Origin: Platycnemis pennipes
Taxonomy: Eukaryota; Arthropoda; Insecta; Odonata; Platycnemididae
NCBI GenBank assembly: GCA_933228895.1
Contig: OW121851.1
Coordinates: forward strand, 128,077,624-128,141,623
Direction of reading: 5' to 3'
Length of the DNA: 64,000 bases
In this document: positions 34,490 to 45,704 of the stretch, in pieces
Layout: every line of letters starts with the position of its first letter
Numbering within the stretch: the stretch's first letter is position 1
Position numbers and translations under genes: made by a program
Notes under the pieces: model-generated
Told to the model about the DNA's origin: nothing
Database searches by the model: none
The model's input: the letters and a program-made list of their open reading frames with translations, nothing else

Positions 34490-37008
34490 TACCCTTGTGT
34501 AGGTTTAGGAAGAGGGAAAGAGAAAGTGATGCACAAAAAAAAACAAAATATTAATAACAATCAACAAACCCTAAACAAGATAATGCAATCCACGCGAGTA
34601 GCGCGTCAAACCCTCTGAGGATGAGGTAATAAAAAACTTCTCGTTTTTGAACAGGGGTATTGATGAAATCTTTGAGCCCTTTTCCAAATCCTTGATTTGA
34701 AAGTGAATGTTCAGCATATTTAAGAAAATTAATTTTTATAGTGTTATATATGTTGCGATCACTTCGGACCTGCGGCAGATTGGCGAACCTGAAGGTGGAA
34801 ATGCGGAGAATGGAACTCGACATACTAAGAATCAGTGAAATGGGATGGCCCAAATAAGGAGAATTTTGATAGAAAGTTACAGAAATATTCACCTTGGATT
34901 ACTGAATTGTAGGTAACGCTGGGGTAGGCATAGAACTCAGGAAGAGCGCAGGACAACGTGTGAAAAAACATGCAGTTACTCCAATCTTGTGCGTGGAGTA
35001 GCTGCATGTTCACAGGTTTCTGTATTATTTAACGGCCCACTATACTCGATAGACTATCGACTAATACCCCCTCGGGTGTGTGGTCACTTTTTGTCCACGA
35101 ATTCGACGAGTAAACTCGCTTATCTCGCAGCTAACCTCTATATCTACAGGTCGCCCCACCATCCGCAACCCGGTGGCTTTAAGCTCAGCTGTGTGGGATG
35201 AGAAGTCAGATTGGTTTTTACTGTAGGAATCAGAGAGAGAGAGAGAGATCCGACCGGATCAGGGTTGCCAAATCAGGATTTAAATCAGCTCATTTCCTGG
35301 TCAAAATTTTCTATTCAGACCTGAGGGGTTAGACAGAAGGGTGTGCAGCATGACATTCCCGTAAATCTTGTAATGCCTTGCCATTTTCGGTGCCAGTCAA
35401 ATATTTGGAACATGGGTGGTGCAATGTTGTGGAGATAACATTTATTTTTTCATAATTTTCTGAAATGTCGTATAAAAGTCAGAGTGTATGACCTCAAAAC
35501 TTAAATCTGTCGAAAGGAGGTCGTATAGGGTATCAATGGAAAGTTATATCTTAGCTTTTAAATGGTCTTTAAATATTTACTTTACTGTATTTAGAAATAT
35601 ATATATATTTATAGGTGTGCTAGTTTTCAATTTTGTATGAACATTTATTTATTTGAAAATCAAAATTTTAAAGATTTACTTACATTGCCATATGTGTCCT
35701 TCGTGCCAAGTTTTGTCAAAATCAGAAATGTTGAGCTGAAAAATGTATTTATTTTGATTGATCTTACCAGGAATCTCCCATTGTTAGCTTGAATATGGCC
35801 CCAGAGAGTTTTGAACACCATTCCCAGACCCTGTGTCGTAAAAATCCCTACAATTAGGGTTTGGGAGGAATTGTACTTGGGCCCTCGTCCGTCATTTGGA
35901 AACAGAATTTTTTAAATCTTTTTTCACCAAATTCATTCCTAAGATCTAAAAAAGAGCATGGACCTTTGAATCTCCCAGTCATGCAAAAAAGTCATATACT
36001 ATCATATCAAGAACTTGTTTATTTAGTGAAAAAAAGACATTATGTTTTAAATATCATCTTTCTCCGAAAGTTAGATTTATAATGGTTGATTAACCCATTT
36101 TGTTTGGATACAAGTGGCCACGTCTCAGGAATTCATCTATTTACTCAGTGGCATAATAATATTGCTGGATAATGAACGATTCTAAATACATGGGAATTAT
36201 GAACGTTTAACACCAGACATATTACACACTGAGCCGGTAATGCGTGGTATTTACATACAATGATGATACCAAGTGAATCCTGCCATGGAAATGAATCAAA
36301 TACATATGATGAAGACAATGTAATGCTAATAGCTTTTATGTTTATTGAACTAAATGCTGAGCCGAATACTGAATTTTAAGAAGCCATTATCGCTGAAAAT
36401 CTTCCTGCTTTTATTTGAGGAAAAGTATAAAAATACGATCCTCAAGTTCAATTTTTTAGTGTTGTGCCGTGCAAAATGATTCTCGACAAGTGTTCTATCG
36501 CTAGATACTCTTTTCATTTCGAAGCACTCATGAGTTCCGAGAAAAAATATATTTTTAAACGAGAGATCGGTGGATTGAAAACGATTTCTTTACTGTCTGG
36601 AGAAGTGAGATTATTTCCTCCATAAGGTCACTTAACTATTGGGTGTCACGAACTGTGAGCTAAAGTCTTCTAAGCTCTTCAGACGACTAAGCGGTTGACG
36701 AAGCGTTTCCGTCAATCGCAAACAGTATTTCAGCTCAGGCACATTGTTCGTCTTCTGTTAGAAATTCATTTGTCGAACTTTCTTTCCACTGGAACGAGAG
36801 CAAGGCACCAATCACTCACACACATCAAAAACCACAGTCGCGGAAGATTTTTGACCTTATTCCTGCCGAAATATTTTTTTTTGTGACTTACGACATTTAT
36901 CTTGTACTATGCATCTCTAGAGGAGGTCATTTGAAACATCTTCCCCACTAAAGGAGGCGAACGCTGCATCCTCAGCCAGGGTCGCCAATATCCACCGGTC
37001 ATCCGAGC
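34490..37008. other. No gene recognised
   Basis: A minus-strand frame of 113 residues (34551-34892) has no family resemblance I can name. A (GA)n run lies at 35231-35250. The remainder is AT-rich, with no repeat shared elsewhere in the window. Confidence 0.4.
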
Positions 37009-37016
37009 CCCTGCCC
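37009..37016. repeat. hAT copy 2 target-site duplication, left
   Basis: CCCTGCCC, repeated exactly at 42111-42118. Confidence 0.92.
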
Positions 37017-37019
37017 TAG

Positions 37020-37262
37020 GGCTGGGCGGTTCTCCGGTGCACCGGTTAGCGGTTCGGTTTTTTGCAGAACCGGCAGGCCGGTTCAGATTTAGCAAAAAAA
37101 CCGGTGCACCGGAGAATCGGTTCTGAACCGGTGCACCGGGGAAGCGGTTCTGAACCGTCGCACCGGGGAAGCGGTTCTGAACCGTTGCACCGGGGAAGCG
37201 GTTCTGAACCGTCGCACCGGGGAAGCGGTTCTGAACCGGTGCACTGGGAAGCGGTTCTGAAA
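37020..37262. repeat. hAT left subterminal tandem repeats
   Basis: Five GCACCGG(G)GAAGCGGTTCTG-type units of ~27 bp at about 37105-37262, preceded by palindromes CCGGTGCACCGG and AACCGGCAGGCCGGTT. hAT transposases typically bind repeated subterminal motifs, so these are candidate binding sites. Confidence 0.8.
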
Positions 37263-37424
37263 CACCGATAATCGTTCGCTGATCGGCCATCACGCCACCG
37301 CCTCCCTCCCTGTCTCTGCTCGTAGCCGGGTTGGCTTGCGTCCACGCCTGTGAACTTTCCTATCCCCTCTGTGTTATAATTTGTCTGCCTATCGTCTCAC
37401 AAATAATCGGCCGCTAAGAGTGCA

Positions 37425-39430
37425 GGGGGCCGATTGTGTAACTCGGCTAACGTTCGATCGTTAGTGACCCGTTCACTCTCGATCGAGCTCACCGTCTTCG
37501 AACGAGGATGAAAAGTGCGATTGTATAAGCTCGATCGTCAGCAGGCAATCGAAAGTTACGATGTTGTCAGATTTACAGCATATTTCGCACTTGTTTCTCT
37601 TGTACGCATGCGCAAAGAGCTTATTTTGAAGTAGTTGCATTTGTTTTGAATATCAAGAATTAATGATAAACATTACAATGCCTGAAAATTTAAGATAACT
37701 TCCTCACGAGTATTATACAGTGGCCTCAATGCGTTCCCAATTGATAAATTAATTCATAATTACTTGTCATACCCTGACTTTCACAGATAATTATCAAAAA
37801 CGTCTGCTTAATTCGCAACTCATAATATTTCATTATCACTCAAATTTTGTTCTCTATTGCTGATAATGCATAAAAAATGGTACGTCATGTTGAAATTCTA
37901 TATTATCACTCCGGATATTCTCGTCATGTAATTTAACTAATGTGCTACGGTTCACTGTAAATATCATTTAGCAAAACTACGCTCAACGTATTGGCACATA
38001 TATATGCATCTTCAGACAGAAATTAATTAGGTTATTTATAGGTAGACAATTAAATACTATCCTCAATCTAGTCCCCAGCATTAAAGCAATAGTCAACCTT
38101 TATTACTATTGAAACACTTTCACAGCGTTCTCCATCACATCAAAGATAAATACCTATGAAACTCACTTTTAAAATTCCGTGCCGCCTGTCTCTCTTGTAG
38201 CATACCTATTTTCCCATAACCAGATTTCTTGTACGTAGGTACACGATAACCTACCGTGAGATATATAAGGCAGCATTAAATAATTTACACAACTTCTCCA
38301 GGCACACACAGCGGCACACAAATAAAGGCACAATCCTATGGCTAATGACATCAAGGCGAGTGAATGAAAAGATTATCTTTTGAGTAGGCAAAATTTAATG
38401 AATAAAGCATAACGAGACAGCAAGTGTTGCATAAGGCGACAAAAATCACCACCCTTTCACTTGGAAGTAAACAACAACAGTCATAATTTAAAACACTCTC
38501 AAACAACACAGTAATCCCTTACGAGGGCAAATCGTAATGCTTATTGATAATTAGACATTACCTGCCTTAAACGTAGACGGAATAATTATTTCAACACAAT
38601 AACATTGGACACCACTATGCAATGAAATAAAAATATGTCACTTGGGGTGGGAAATTTTACTGAATGAAGAATAACAAAGCACTACACTGTTTATCCTTTC
38701 ACCACTTTCACTGGGACGTAAACAATCACACTTACAAGACAAGAGAAATCCCCCTCACTTCAATTCACATAGATTGCAAATCTTAATTTAAGGCAATAGG
38801 TGAAACGACGAAATAATTGCCGACAACAATTTTCTCTGACATCTGTATAGATACTATAATACATGCAATCCATCACAGTTTACTAAAAACATTGTCAATC
38901 GCTGAATTGCCACAATGTGTAGTCACAACACACGCTATATCTTCACTATGTATTATTCTCACCGTAAGTGGCATTGCTCAAGTGAAACTGTTGATGCCAA
39001 TGCTGAAATTAAAAGTTGAAATTATATGTAACAGTCCGATAGCTTGTTTTAAATTGCTATTCATTACATTCACCCACCTAACGTTGCTATAATTATTCTA
39101 ATTAATTCACTCTGTCACATCATACACAGCTTTTTAAGCAATTTGATACTTCAAATTACATTCTTATTCCGTAATAGTTCAAACAACGTTCCTCACAACG
39201 ATAATTTATCACTTATACATGAAAATGCAAACAAAAACAAACCTTCCAACGATTGAAAATGGCCGTAACGTCAAGTATATAGCAGTCGACGGGTTTCCAT
39301 CGATCGTGAGCCGAAAAACCTTCGACCGTAAAGTTACACAATCGCGCCTTCAATTGTTTTCGAAGAATTACCCACAACACCACGGAATACGGCTCTTTAC
39401 GTTCGAACGTAAAGTTATACAATCGCCCCC
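37425..39430. mobile_element. Nested TIR element, ~2.0 kb, noncoding
   Basis: The left end GGGGGCCGATTGTGTAAC pairs with a right end whose reverse complement is GGGGGCGATTGTATAAC. It splits the hAT sequence AGAGTGCAGAGCGAGC, which is uninterrupted (reversed) in hAT copy 1 near 4560. A CA dinucleotide appears on both sides (37423-37424, 39431-39432). The interior is AT-rich with only short frames, so the element is nonautonomous. Superfamily not assigned; a 2-bp target duplication would exclude hAT and classical 3-bp PIF. Confidence 0.8.
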
Positions 39431-39750
39431 CAGAGCGAGCACTCGTCCATCTAAAGCATCGTCACATAAGTAATTCAACGGGATTCTCCGTATTTTATGT
39501 TATTTTGTTTTGTCGACGATTACAACGAATAAGTACGTTCAGTAGAACAACCAAACAGTTCATAATCATTCAAGTTAGTGCAGTATCATTGTTTATTAAA
39601 ACAATGCTGTTGGTTTGGGGAGACTTTGTGGAGGAAGGAGCATTGTTTCATGTTCCTATCTACCCCTGACACACGTACATAAGAAGCGCCAAATGCAAAC
39701 AAAATTTGAACACATTGACGTTGATTATTAATGCACAATAATGTAATTAA

Positions 39751-39972
39751 GACATTCCCAGTTGGTGGAGCCTTCATGAGGCAACCTTTCCCTTGCTTGC
39801 AGGGATGGCCAGGAAATATCTTGCTATACCAGCAACATCAGCAGAATCCGAAAGAATTTTCAGTTTGGGAGGACTTGTCACAAATAAATTGCGAACGTGT
39901 TTACTAGGCAAATACTCCAAAGAACTAATTTTCATTTCCATGAACCAGCGCCATGTGCCACCCGATTTCTAG
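39751..39972 (+). pseudogene. hAT transposase C-terminal dimerisation region
   Basis: The open stretch after a stop at about 39748-39750 reads DIPSWWSLHEATFPLLAGM, then ARKYLAIPATSAESERIFS and GGLVTNKLRTCLLGKYSKEL, ending PPDF at a TAG (39970-39972). WW, the FPxLAxxARKYLxIPATSAxSERxFS block and the R..L...K....I..N tail are the hallmark of the hAT C-terminal dimerisation domain. The N-terminal zinc finger and RNase H-like catalytic region are not found nearby; the nested element and decay account for part of that. It is a relic that identifies the element's superfamily and orientation. Confidence 0.9.
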
Positions 39973-41210
39973 ATTTAAATTAGTAGTAATTGAAAATTGT
40001 AATTTAGCATCTGCTCTTGTATTAAAATGTAAATTTTGACAATCAATTTGTTCTCAACCTTCAGCACACCCTTCCAGTAATTGATAAAATACAGCTCCAT
40101 GTGTCATTAATAGAACAGCATTTTATTTCTTTGAAGAAGTCACTGGGATGTTTACCGAAACTAAAACCAGACATGTAGGGGCATCGTTTGGAACTTTAAA
40201 AATGTGAAGATAAATATAAGCCCAGCCTCACCTAAAAGCCATTGGCTCCCCAAACATGCTCTACTACTGTTCAGTTTAGAAAACGATTCCTGCGTTTTAA
40301 TCCCTCAAGAGTATGCGACGCAGTCCACTCAATTGCATGCCTTCGGGTAACTGGGTAACTTTAATCAAAGGTATTTTAATTGCTCAGGGTGCTTTAATGG
40401 GGAAGGCATTGGAACTTAGTGCAAAATTTGACGCAAACGTCTTAGCGGATGGATGGCTCTTGCGACTTCCAGTATTGGGTTTTCTTGGTGGCTTGTCAAT
40501 CTCTTGCATTCAATTTCGGTAATCGAGGCACTTTCGGTAATCCTTTGAGCTTTTCCAATACCCACCGTTCCGATCACTTTGTTTCAGCAACCTCATTTGT
40601 AATAAAACCGTCTCGGAAAATTAACTCGAAATATTTCAGAACGCTGAACTGACACTATTTATTTACTAACTAAATCACACGTGAAAGTCAATGGATGATG
40701 AGCATTATCGATATCTTCCCAATTATTTTCTTGCATTAAAAATTAACTGAGACATTTTTTCACTTCCTGCTAGGAGCAGGAAATCAGAGGGTATCCAATT
40801 AAATCCTTGGAAATTGTATCTGAACTGACTTCACTCCTCTCTAACAGAGCGCCTTGCATTTGCTTGTCGGACAACTCACGTGAGCTACAAGTCATGGCCA
40901 ATTTAAGAGGGAATCAGCGAAGAGACGATTCCGAGGCGGAAAAGAATAAAGCCACCAAAGAAAACACAAGGCGTCAGAGTAAGACCCTCGCCTCGTAATC
41001 GTTGCCATGATGAAAGAGAAAAGAAATGTCGACTAAGAAAGGCAGATAACTATGAATCACAGACGAAAGGAATCAGCCTCTCCACACATCTCAGCTCTCT
41101 GGAAGCACGTAAATCAGATCAGATTAAGTGGAAAGAATTCGTCCGTACGTAGGCACCAGTCGCTCTGCCTCTAGGGAGCTTTTCATTCACCAACGATGAG
41201 TTATTAATTT

Positions 41211-41300
41211 AGCACGACGCGTTTTGTTGCTACAATAGCATTATCATCGAGGCTGATCAAGCCAATTTCTAATGTTGTTATAACAACGAAACGCGTCGTG
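41211..41300. repeat. Foldback hairpin inside hAT copy 2
   Basis: Arms GCACGACGCG and CGCGTCGTG plus inner complementarity, homologous to 3663-3752. It contains GAAACGCGTCGTG, a hammerhead-like 3' core sequence. Confidence 0.65.
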
Positions 41301-41640
41301 ATAAATAAATATCCGAGGAAATTTTGCAATTTCTTCGTTAAAAAATAATGTGAATTTCATCGCCGTTCACGCGGCAGGTTCGAATTCGGCAGATTTAGGT
41401 GCATTTTTTAAACAACAAATTTAGGTGCATTTTTTAACACTTCATAAAACCAATTTATGTGTACGCCCAGGCATCGTACAAAAACCATTGGTTCTCGCAA
41501 ACATTCTCACATTTTACTGTTCACTTTAGGGAAGCATACCCGCGTTATTAAGAAGTATCTTTAAGAAAAAAAAAAACAAATCTTCAAAAAACTGGTTAAA
41601 TAAAAATTTCACCAAAAAAATTTTGGATGAGAAAAAACGC

Positions 41641-42023
41641 GGTTCACTAGAAAAAATACAGTTCAGTAGAAAACACCGGTTCATTAGAAAACACCGGTTC
41701 AGTAGAAAACAACGGTTCAGTAGGAAACACCGGTTCAGTAGAAAACACCGGTTCATTAGAAAACACCGGTTCAGTAGAAAACACCGGTTCATTAGAAAAC
41801 ACCGGTTCAGTAGAAAACACCGGTTCATTAGAAAACACCGGTTCAGTAGAAAACCACGGTTCAGTAGAAAACACCGGTTCAGTAGAAAACACCGGTTCAG
41901 TACAAAACACCGGTTCAGTAGAAAACACCGGTTCAGTAGAAACACCGGTTCAGTAGAAAACGCCGGTTCAGTAGAAAAAACCGGTTCAGCAGAAAACACC
42001 GGTTCAGTAGAAAACACCGGTTC
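41641..42023. repeat. 18-bp minisatellite in hAT right subterminal region
   Basis: About 21 units of CGGTTCAGTAGAAAACAC with variants (CATTAG, CAGTAC). An 18-bp period is a multiple of three, so long frames stay open on both strands; none is a real gene. One missing base near 41940 distinguishes this copy from the array at 55926-56309. Only a single unit-like sequence is present at the matching end of hAT copy 1, so the array expanded in this copy. Confidence 0.92.
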
Positions 42024-42110
42024 GATCTATTGAACCGGCGCATCGCCGTCGCAAACTGTTTTTTTCAGAACCGAGAACCGGTTCAGCATTTCCTGCACCG
42101 CCCAGCCCTA

Positions 42111-42118
42111 CCCTGCCC
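42111..42118. repeat. hAT copy 2 target-site duplication, right
   Basis: CCCTGCCC, identical to 37009-37016; duplicated with the unit at 56397-56404. Confidence 0.92.
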
Positions 42119-42371
42119 TGCCACTAAGGGGTGGAGATTGGGGGGGGGGGAATGGTCTCTGCTTTCCTCGCCTGCGACCCCCAGGTGCCCCTGGGCTAGC
42201 AAGCTGTGGACACCATATATATGGGTCGTATTCAGAAACTCAACTACAGCCTCACTTCCACGGATAACGTCATATAATCCCTACCACGAGTCGAATCCGT
42301 GTACGGATTCTAATCCAGATCCATCATATTCAGAATATCAGCTACGGTCGCACTTCTACCGTCATAGAATC

Positions 42372-42377
42372 TTTATT
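42372..42377 (-). promoter_or_regulatory. Candidate poly(A) signal of receptor copy A
   Basis: AATAAA on the minus strand, about 145 bases beyond the stop codon at 42523-42525. Position and orientation fit; cleavage is not shown. Confidence 0.45.
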
Positions 42378-42522
42378 ACGAGTTCAAAATGGGATACAGA
42401 TCTTCCTCAATACGGTATTGATCCTCCCCAAACTTATTCCCAAGGCGCCCCCCTCCGACTTTGCTCTGCAACTCCATGGAGGGAAAACTTAAAGAAGCTG
42501 TCTCCCCGCTCTTCAAAGTGGA

Positions 42523-42793
42523 CTATTCCACATCCACTTCTTGCTCCACGTTGGAGTCCGTCGACGAGATTAGCGCGATCCCGATCTTGCTAATCAGACG
42601 TCGCAGCCTCGGCTTCATGATATCCTTCACGTTCCTCTTGCAGACGAAGATGAGGAATATGAATAAACCCTGCAGGGTGTTAAGGGTGTCCGTGACGAGC
42701 CAAATGCACTTCGAACCCCCGACGATGTACGAAAGTATCTCCAAGACCCAGCTGACGCCCATGACGATGGAGAGTTTTATGTACAACTTCATC
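42523..42793 (-). CDS. Methuselah-like GPCR, copy A, last exon (TM6, TM7, C-tail)
   Basis: The minus-strand exon opens after acceptor TAATTGCAG (42794 upward). One base completes an Arg codon with the AG that ends the previous exon, and the reading ends at TAG (42523-42525), 89 further residues. It reads MKLYIKLSIVMGVSWVLEIL (TM6 with the W.LE signature), a short loop SYIVGGSKCIW, then LVTDTLNTLQGLFIFLIFVC (TM7). The cytoplasmic tail begins KRNVKDIMKPRLRR and ends acidic (EQEVDVE). This is the typical end of a Methuselah/secretin-like seven-helix receptor in the plasma membrane; the ligand is unknown. An upstream ATG (MPRDYLACM) extends the open frame but breaks splice phase, so it is intronic. 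The sequence is identical in copy B. Confidence 0.93.
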
Positions 42794-42886
42794 CTGCAAT
42801 TAGTCGAGAGCATGCACGCTAAGTAATCACGAGGCATCCAGAGTTAGTAAAATTGCAAATCATTCCATTCCATTGCATTGCAGTAC

Positions 42887-43049
42887 CTGTTTTTGTCCTC
42901 TTTACTTTTAGATGACGATCCTCGTTGTAAAATCGATGTTTCTCTTTTAACTTTGTGAATATTGAAAGCGGTCAGGACAAACAAAATTATGTTGCAGACC
43001 ACAATGACTCCAACGGGGGCGATGAAGTAGGCCATCCTACTCTCTTTAC
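42887..43049 (-). CDS. Methuselah-like GPCR, copy A, TM5 exon
   Basis: A 163-bp exon between acceptor CTCATTCCAG and donor GTACTG. It starts with GT completing a Ser codon, reads KESRMAYFIAPVGVIVVCNI then ILFVLTAFNIHKVKRE (TM5) and the third intracellular loop (TSILQRGSSSKSKEDKN), and ends with AG. It joins in phase to the exons on both sides. The long basic, serine-rich loop after TM5 is where this family couples to G proteins. A truncated LINE-A sits only about 15-25 bases upstream of its acceptor. Confidence 0.93.
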
Positions 43050-43064
43050 CTGGAATGAGAGAAA

Positions 43065-43165
43065 TATTAATCGACGTCCACGCAAAGCCCTGCGAGCCAC
43101 CGCGAGGGTGTGTGGCAGGGGGTGAATATGACCAAACACGCACTAATTAACATGCAAATAACAGA
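43065..43165 (-). mobile_element. LINE-A 3' end in receptor intron, copy A
   Basis: GGGTGTGTGGCAGGGGGTG with the ACCAAACACGCACTAATTAA extension. The family 3' terminus points toward the TM5 exon acceptor. Also present in copy B. Confidence 0.8.
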
Positions 43166-43739
43166 TACGACCTGTGGCGTTCCGAGTCTCTTTAGAGTTT
43201 TTTTGTAGAGTCTTTTTTATGACCCATATTATTCTTACGTTACGTAAATAACCTATGGTCAGAAAAATTCAAGGGCAATTTAATTGCTTTCGCTGACGAT
43301 ACCGCTTTGAGTTACTCGGCCAGTACCTAGTTATCATTAATTATTATCAAATTTTGAATTGTTCCAACACTCTTACTTACACCTGCTCCCAAAATGTTTT
43401 GGACATACCCTCTCAACATCGCATTAATAAAAAATGAATGCTAAATTCTGTAAAATGCTAGGGCCTTGTTGTTCAAACATAGAGAGGAAGAATACCTAAT
43501 TAGAAATATTGTGTAAGTTTTTACAAGATTAACATAATTTTTCTATTGTGTTCGTCAACATTACAAAATATTGATAAAAACTTTCTGAGCATACGTACAT
43601 GTGAAGTTTTAAATACAACCATGTCACCATGTTATGTGTGCCTACTCGGCACGTAGTGTGTTTTTGATCTTTATATTTTATATTAGTTTGTGTGATAATC
43701 CATGTTAACTTGTGATAAAGAATCGTCGACCCCAAAGCA

Positions 43740-43850
43740 GGAAGCTTTGTTTTCCAAGGGGTACCTATATTCCTCGGATAAATGAATGGCTACTAATGCA
43801 TACTTTATGCATTTATATGAGGAATAAAAGTATTATTATTATTACTACGA
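43740..43850 (+). mobile_element. Possible LINE 3' UTR with ATT tail
   Basis: GAGGAATAAAAGTATTATTA followed by more TTA repeats looks like a non-LTR 3' end. No coding portion is recognised upstream. Duplicated near 58347-58457. Confidence 0.35.
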
Positions 43851-44041
43851 AATAATTAAAATGTGTAAATAATTATGGCTTTTGAAAGGATTGTGGAGAA
43901 ACTTGAAACGCACGCGCGATACCGTGGGATATTAGGCGAAGCGGTCGCTTTACATCACTAAGTCGATTTTTCGTTGCTTTCGCCATATTAAGTTGGTGCA
44001 ATATTGCGCTGTGCATATCCTCATATTTCATAAGAGCCTTA

Positions 44042-45492
44042 AGGCCGTTTTACACGGTGAATGATCATGCGAATGAAGTCATGCGCATGAAGTTCATGCT
44101 TCGTGTAATACGAAAATCTTTTCGCATGGAATTCATTCGCATGATTCCTTCAATGATGATGTGATACGAGCGTACGGCGTCCGTCTTTGTTTTATGAGCG
44201 GGTAGAAGAGGATTCAAATTAAACAAGTGCCGGACGAAATGCAATTATAATTGGTTTTCGGAACTTTTCGTACTTATACTTTCGTACAATTAATTGACTT
44301 GCCCATGGAGTATATATAATCGTATATAATTCTTATAGGTAATTTATATAGGCATTCACCTGGTGAAGTTTTTCAATTAATCACGTTTTGGGCGAAGGTT
44401 GAGTTGAAAATAATGTATCATGTAGGTATTCTAAGATTTTGATAATTCTTGTGACAAGTAGGTATAGAGCAATAAAGTATTAGAACAGAACATAAAATTA
44501 TACCTGAAAACGTTACATTGAAATATATCCACCGGTATTTTTCCATTGTCTCTCATGAGGATGTGACTTGTTGTTTGTTATCACAGCTACCACGAACTGG
44601 GATAAATTAGAACAAGAAGCACGTATCTAATCTTTAAGTAGTACAGTATCTATTCCGATAGATACTCCTACACACTTCATGCATAATTAAACTTATTTTA
44701 CCCCCATGAATTCTTGCTGAGTTATCAGGGAACGTTATAACCGTAAACGGACATGGATACGATTCGCCCGTCGCTAAAAAATCTTAGCGTTACAGCCAGC
44801 CGGAAACGAATTGCAAAATGTCAATATAATTACTAACATGTACATCAAAGGTTGAATAAGGATCTCTTGTCACAGTAATTGCTTCTCTCGTCGTCGTGTC
44901 CGATCTTTCATAATCATGCCTGGTGAGATTTAATATAGTATGAAATTGCTCCAGCGTCTTTCTTAATAAATTACGATATGTCTCACAGTCCTATAACAAC
45001 AGTTCATTTTTAATCATGCCTAGCATACCTTTACCTCTATTTCTCCTCTCTTCTTCTAGCTTTCTCCGGAAAAATTGTGGCCGCCACCATTTAAATGGGA
45101 ACTGTAGCAGTAGATGTGAAAATTAAGCCATCATTTATAGCTCTACTTCACTTCAGATCAACTTAAACCTCAGTATCTAGAAAGCTTCGCTAAATGAATA
45201 TTATAATAACTAAATGTACACCATAGTTTATTTGATCTATCACGTATATCAGACGGCGTAAACAAACCATTCCGACCAATTTCGAGCATCGATACAGCTG
45301 CGTTGGTCGGAAATATCCCGTGAGTCGATATGTATTATCGATAGGCCTACCACTGCGCATCCTTTTTGCGCATAACATTGAAGGAATTAATTCGAATGAT
45401 CATTCACGCTAAGCGGAAGCAATTTCAGGTCATCACTTAAATTCATTCGTGAATGAATTCATTCGCATGATCATTCAGGCGCAAAACGGCCT
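44042..45492. mobile_element. PIF/Harbinger-type nonautonomous element, 1451 bp (copy A)
   Basis: The left end AGGCCGTTTTACACGG...GAATGATCATGCGAATGAA pairs with a right end whose reverse complement is AGGCCGTTTTGCGCC...GAATGATCATGCGAATGAA. Flanks are TTA on both sides (44039-44041, 45493-45495), the 3-bp TWA duplication of PIF/Harbinger. Internal GAATGAATTCATTC palindromes repeat near both ends. It has no transposase frame and sits in the receptor intron between the TM5 and TM4 exons. Confidence 0.8.
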
Positions 45493-45704
45493 TTACTCTG
45501 TTGCTAAAATTCCGTCACCCGAGTTTGAATACCAATTTTACAAAGATGGCTATTGCTATATTGAAATTAACTAAATGAAATAAAAGATAATTTATTCCTA
45601 ATTTTACTGATTGTATGCAAAAAGTTAACATATTTGTTTCATCGCTGTATTTGTTTATGAAGAGCATTATTAGAGCATTTTTTGTGTACCGGACGGATGC
45701 CTGG

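Larger units (their letters stand above)
37017..42110 (+). mobile_element. hAT element copy 2, 5.1 kb with nested insertion
   Basis: Begins TAGGGCTGGGCGG and ends CCGCCCAGCCCTA, inverted termini flanked by a perfect 8-bp CCCTGCCC duplication. It is collinear in reverse with hAT copy 1 at both ends and at the hairpin. Orientation is set by the transposase fragment at 39751-39972, read on +. Tandem CCGG-centred repeats lie just inside each end. A 2-kb TIR element is nested at 37425-39430, which leaves about 3.1 kb of hAT sequence. Most of the transposase is gone, so it is not autonomous. The tandem duplication breakpoint falls inside it at 40070. Confidence 0.93.

Noticed and set aside
34551..34892. 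113-residue minus-strand frame as a gene
   Set aside because: No recognisable domain, no supporting splice sites found, ordinary AT-rich composition.
41526..42033. Long frames on both strands (FSRKHR, CFLLNR and FSTEPV repeats), also at 55811-56486
   Set aside because: They are translations of an 18-bp minisatellite whose period is a multiple of three; a one-base difference between copies A and B changes them, and they run into hAT terminal sequence.
37017..42110. LTR retrotransposon or host gene across this region
   Set aside because: The ends are inverted, the target duplication is 8 bp and the only protein remnant is a hAT transposase C-terminus.
42461..42826. Plus-strand 121-residue frame, also at 57068
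   Set aside because: Antisense shadow of the receptor's last exon, which has splice sites and family motifs on the minus strand.
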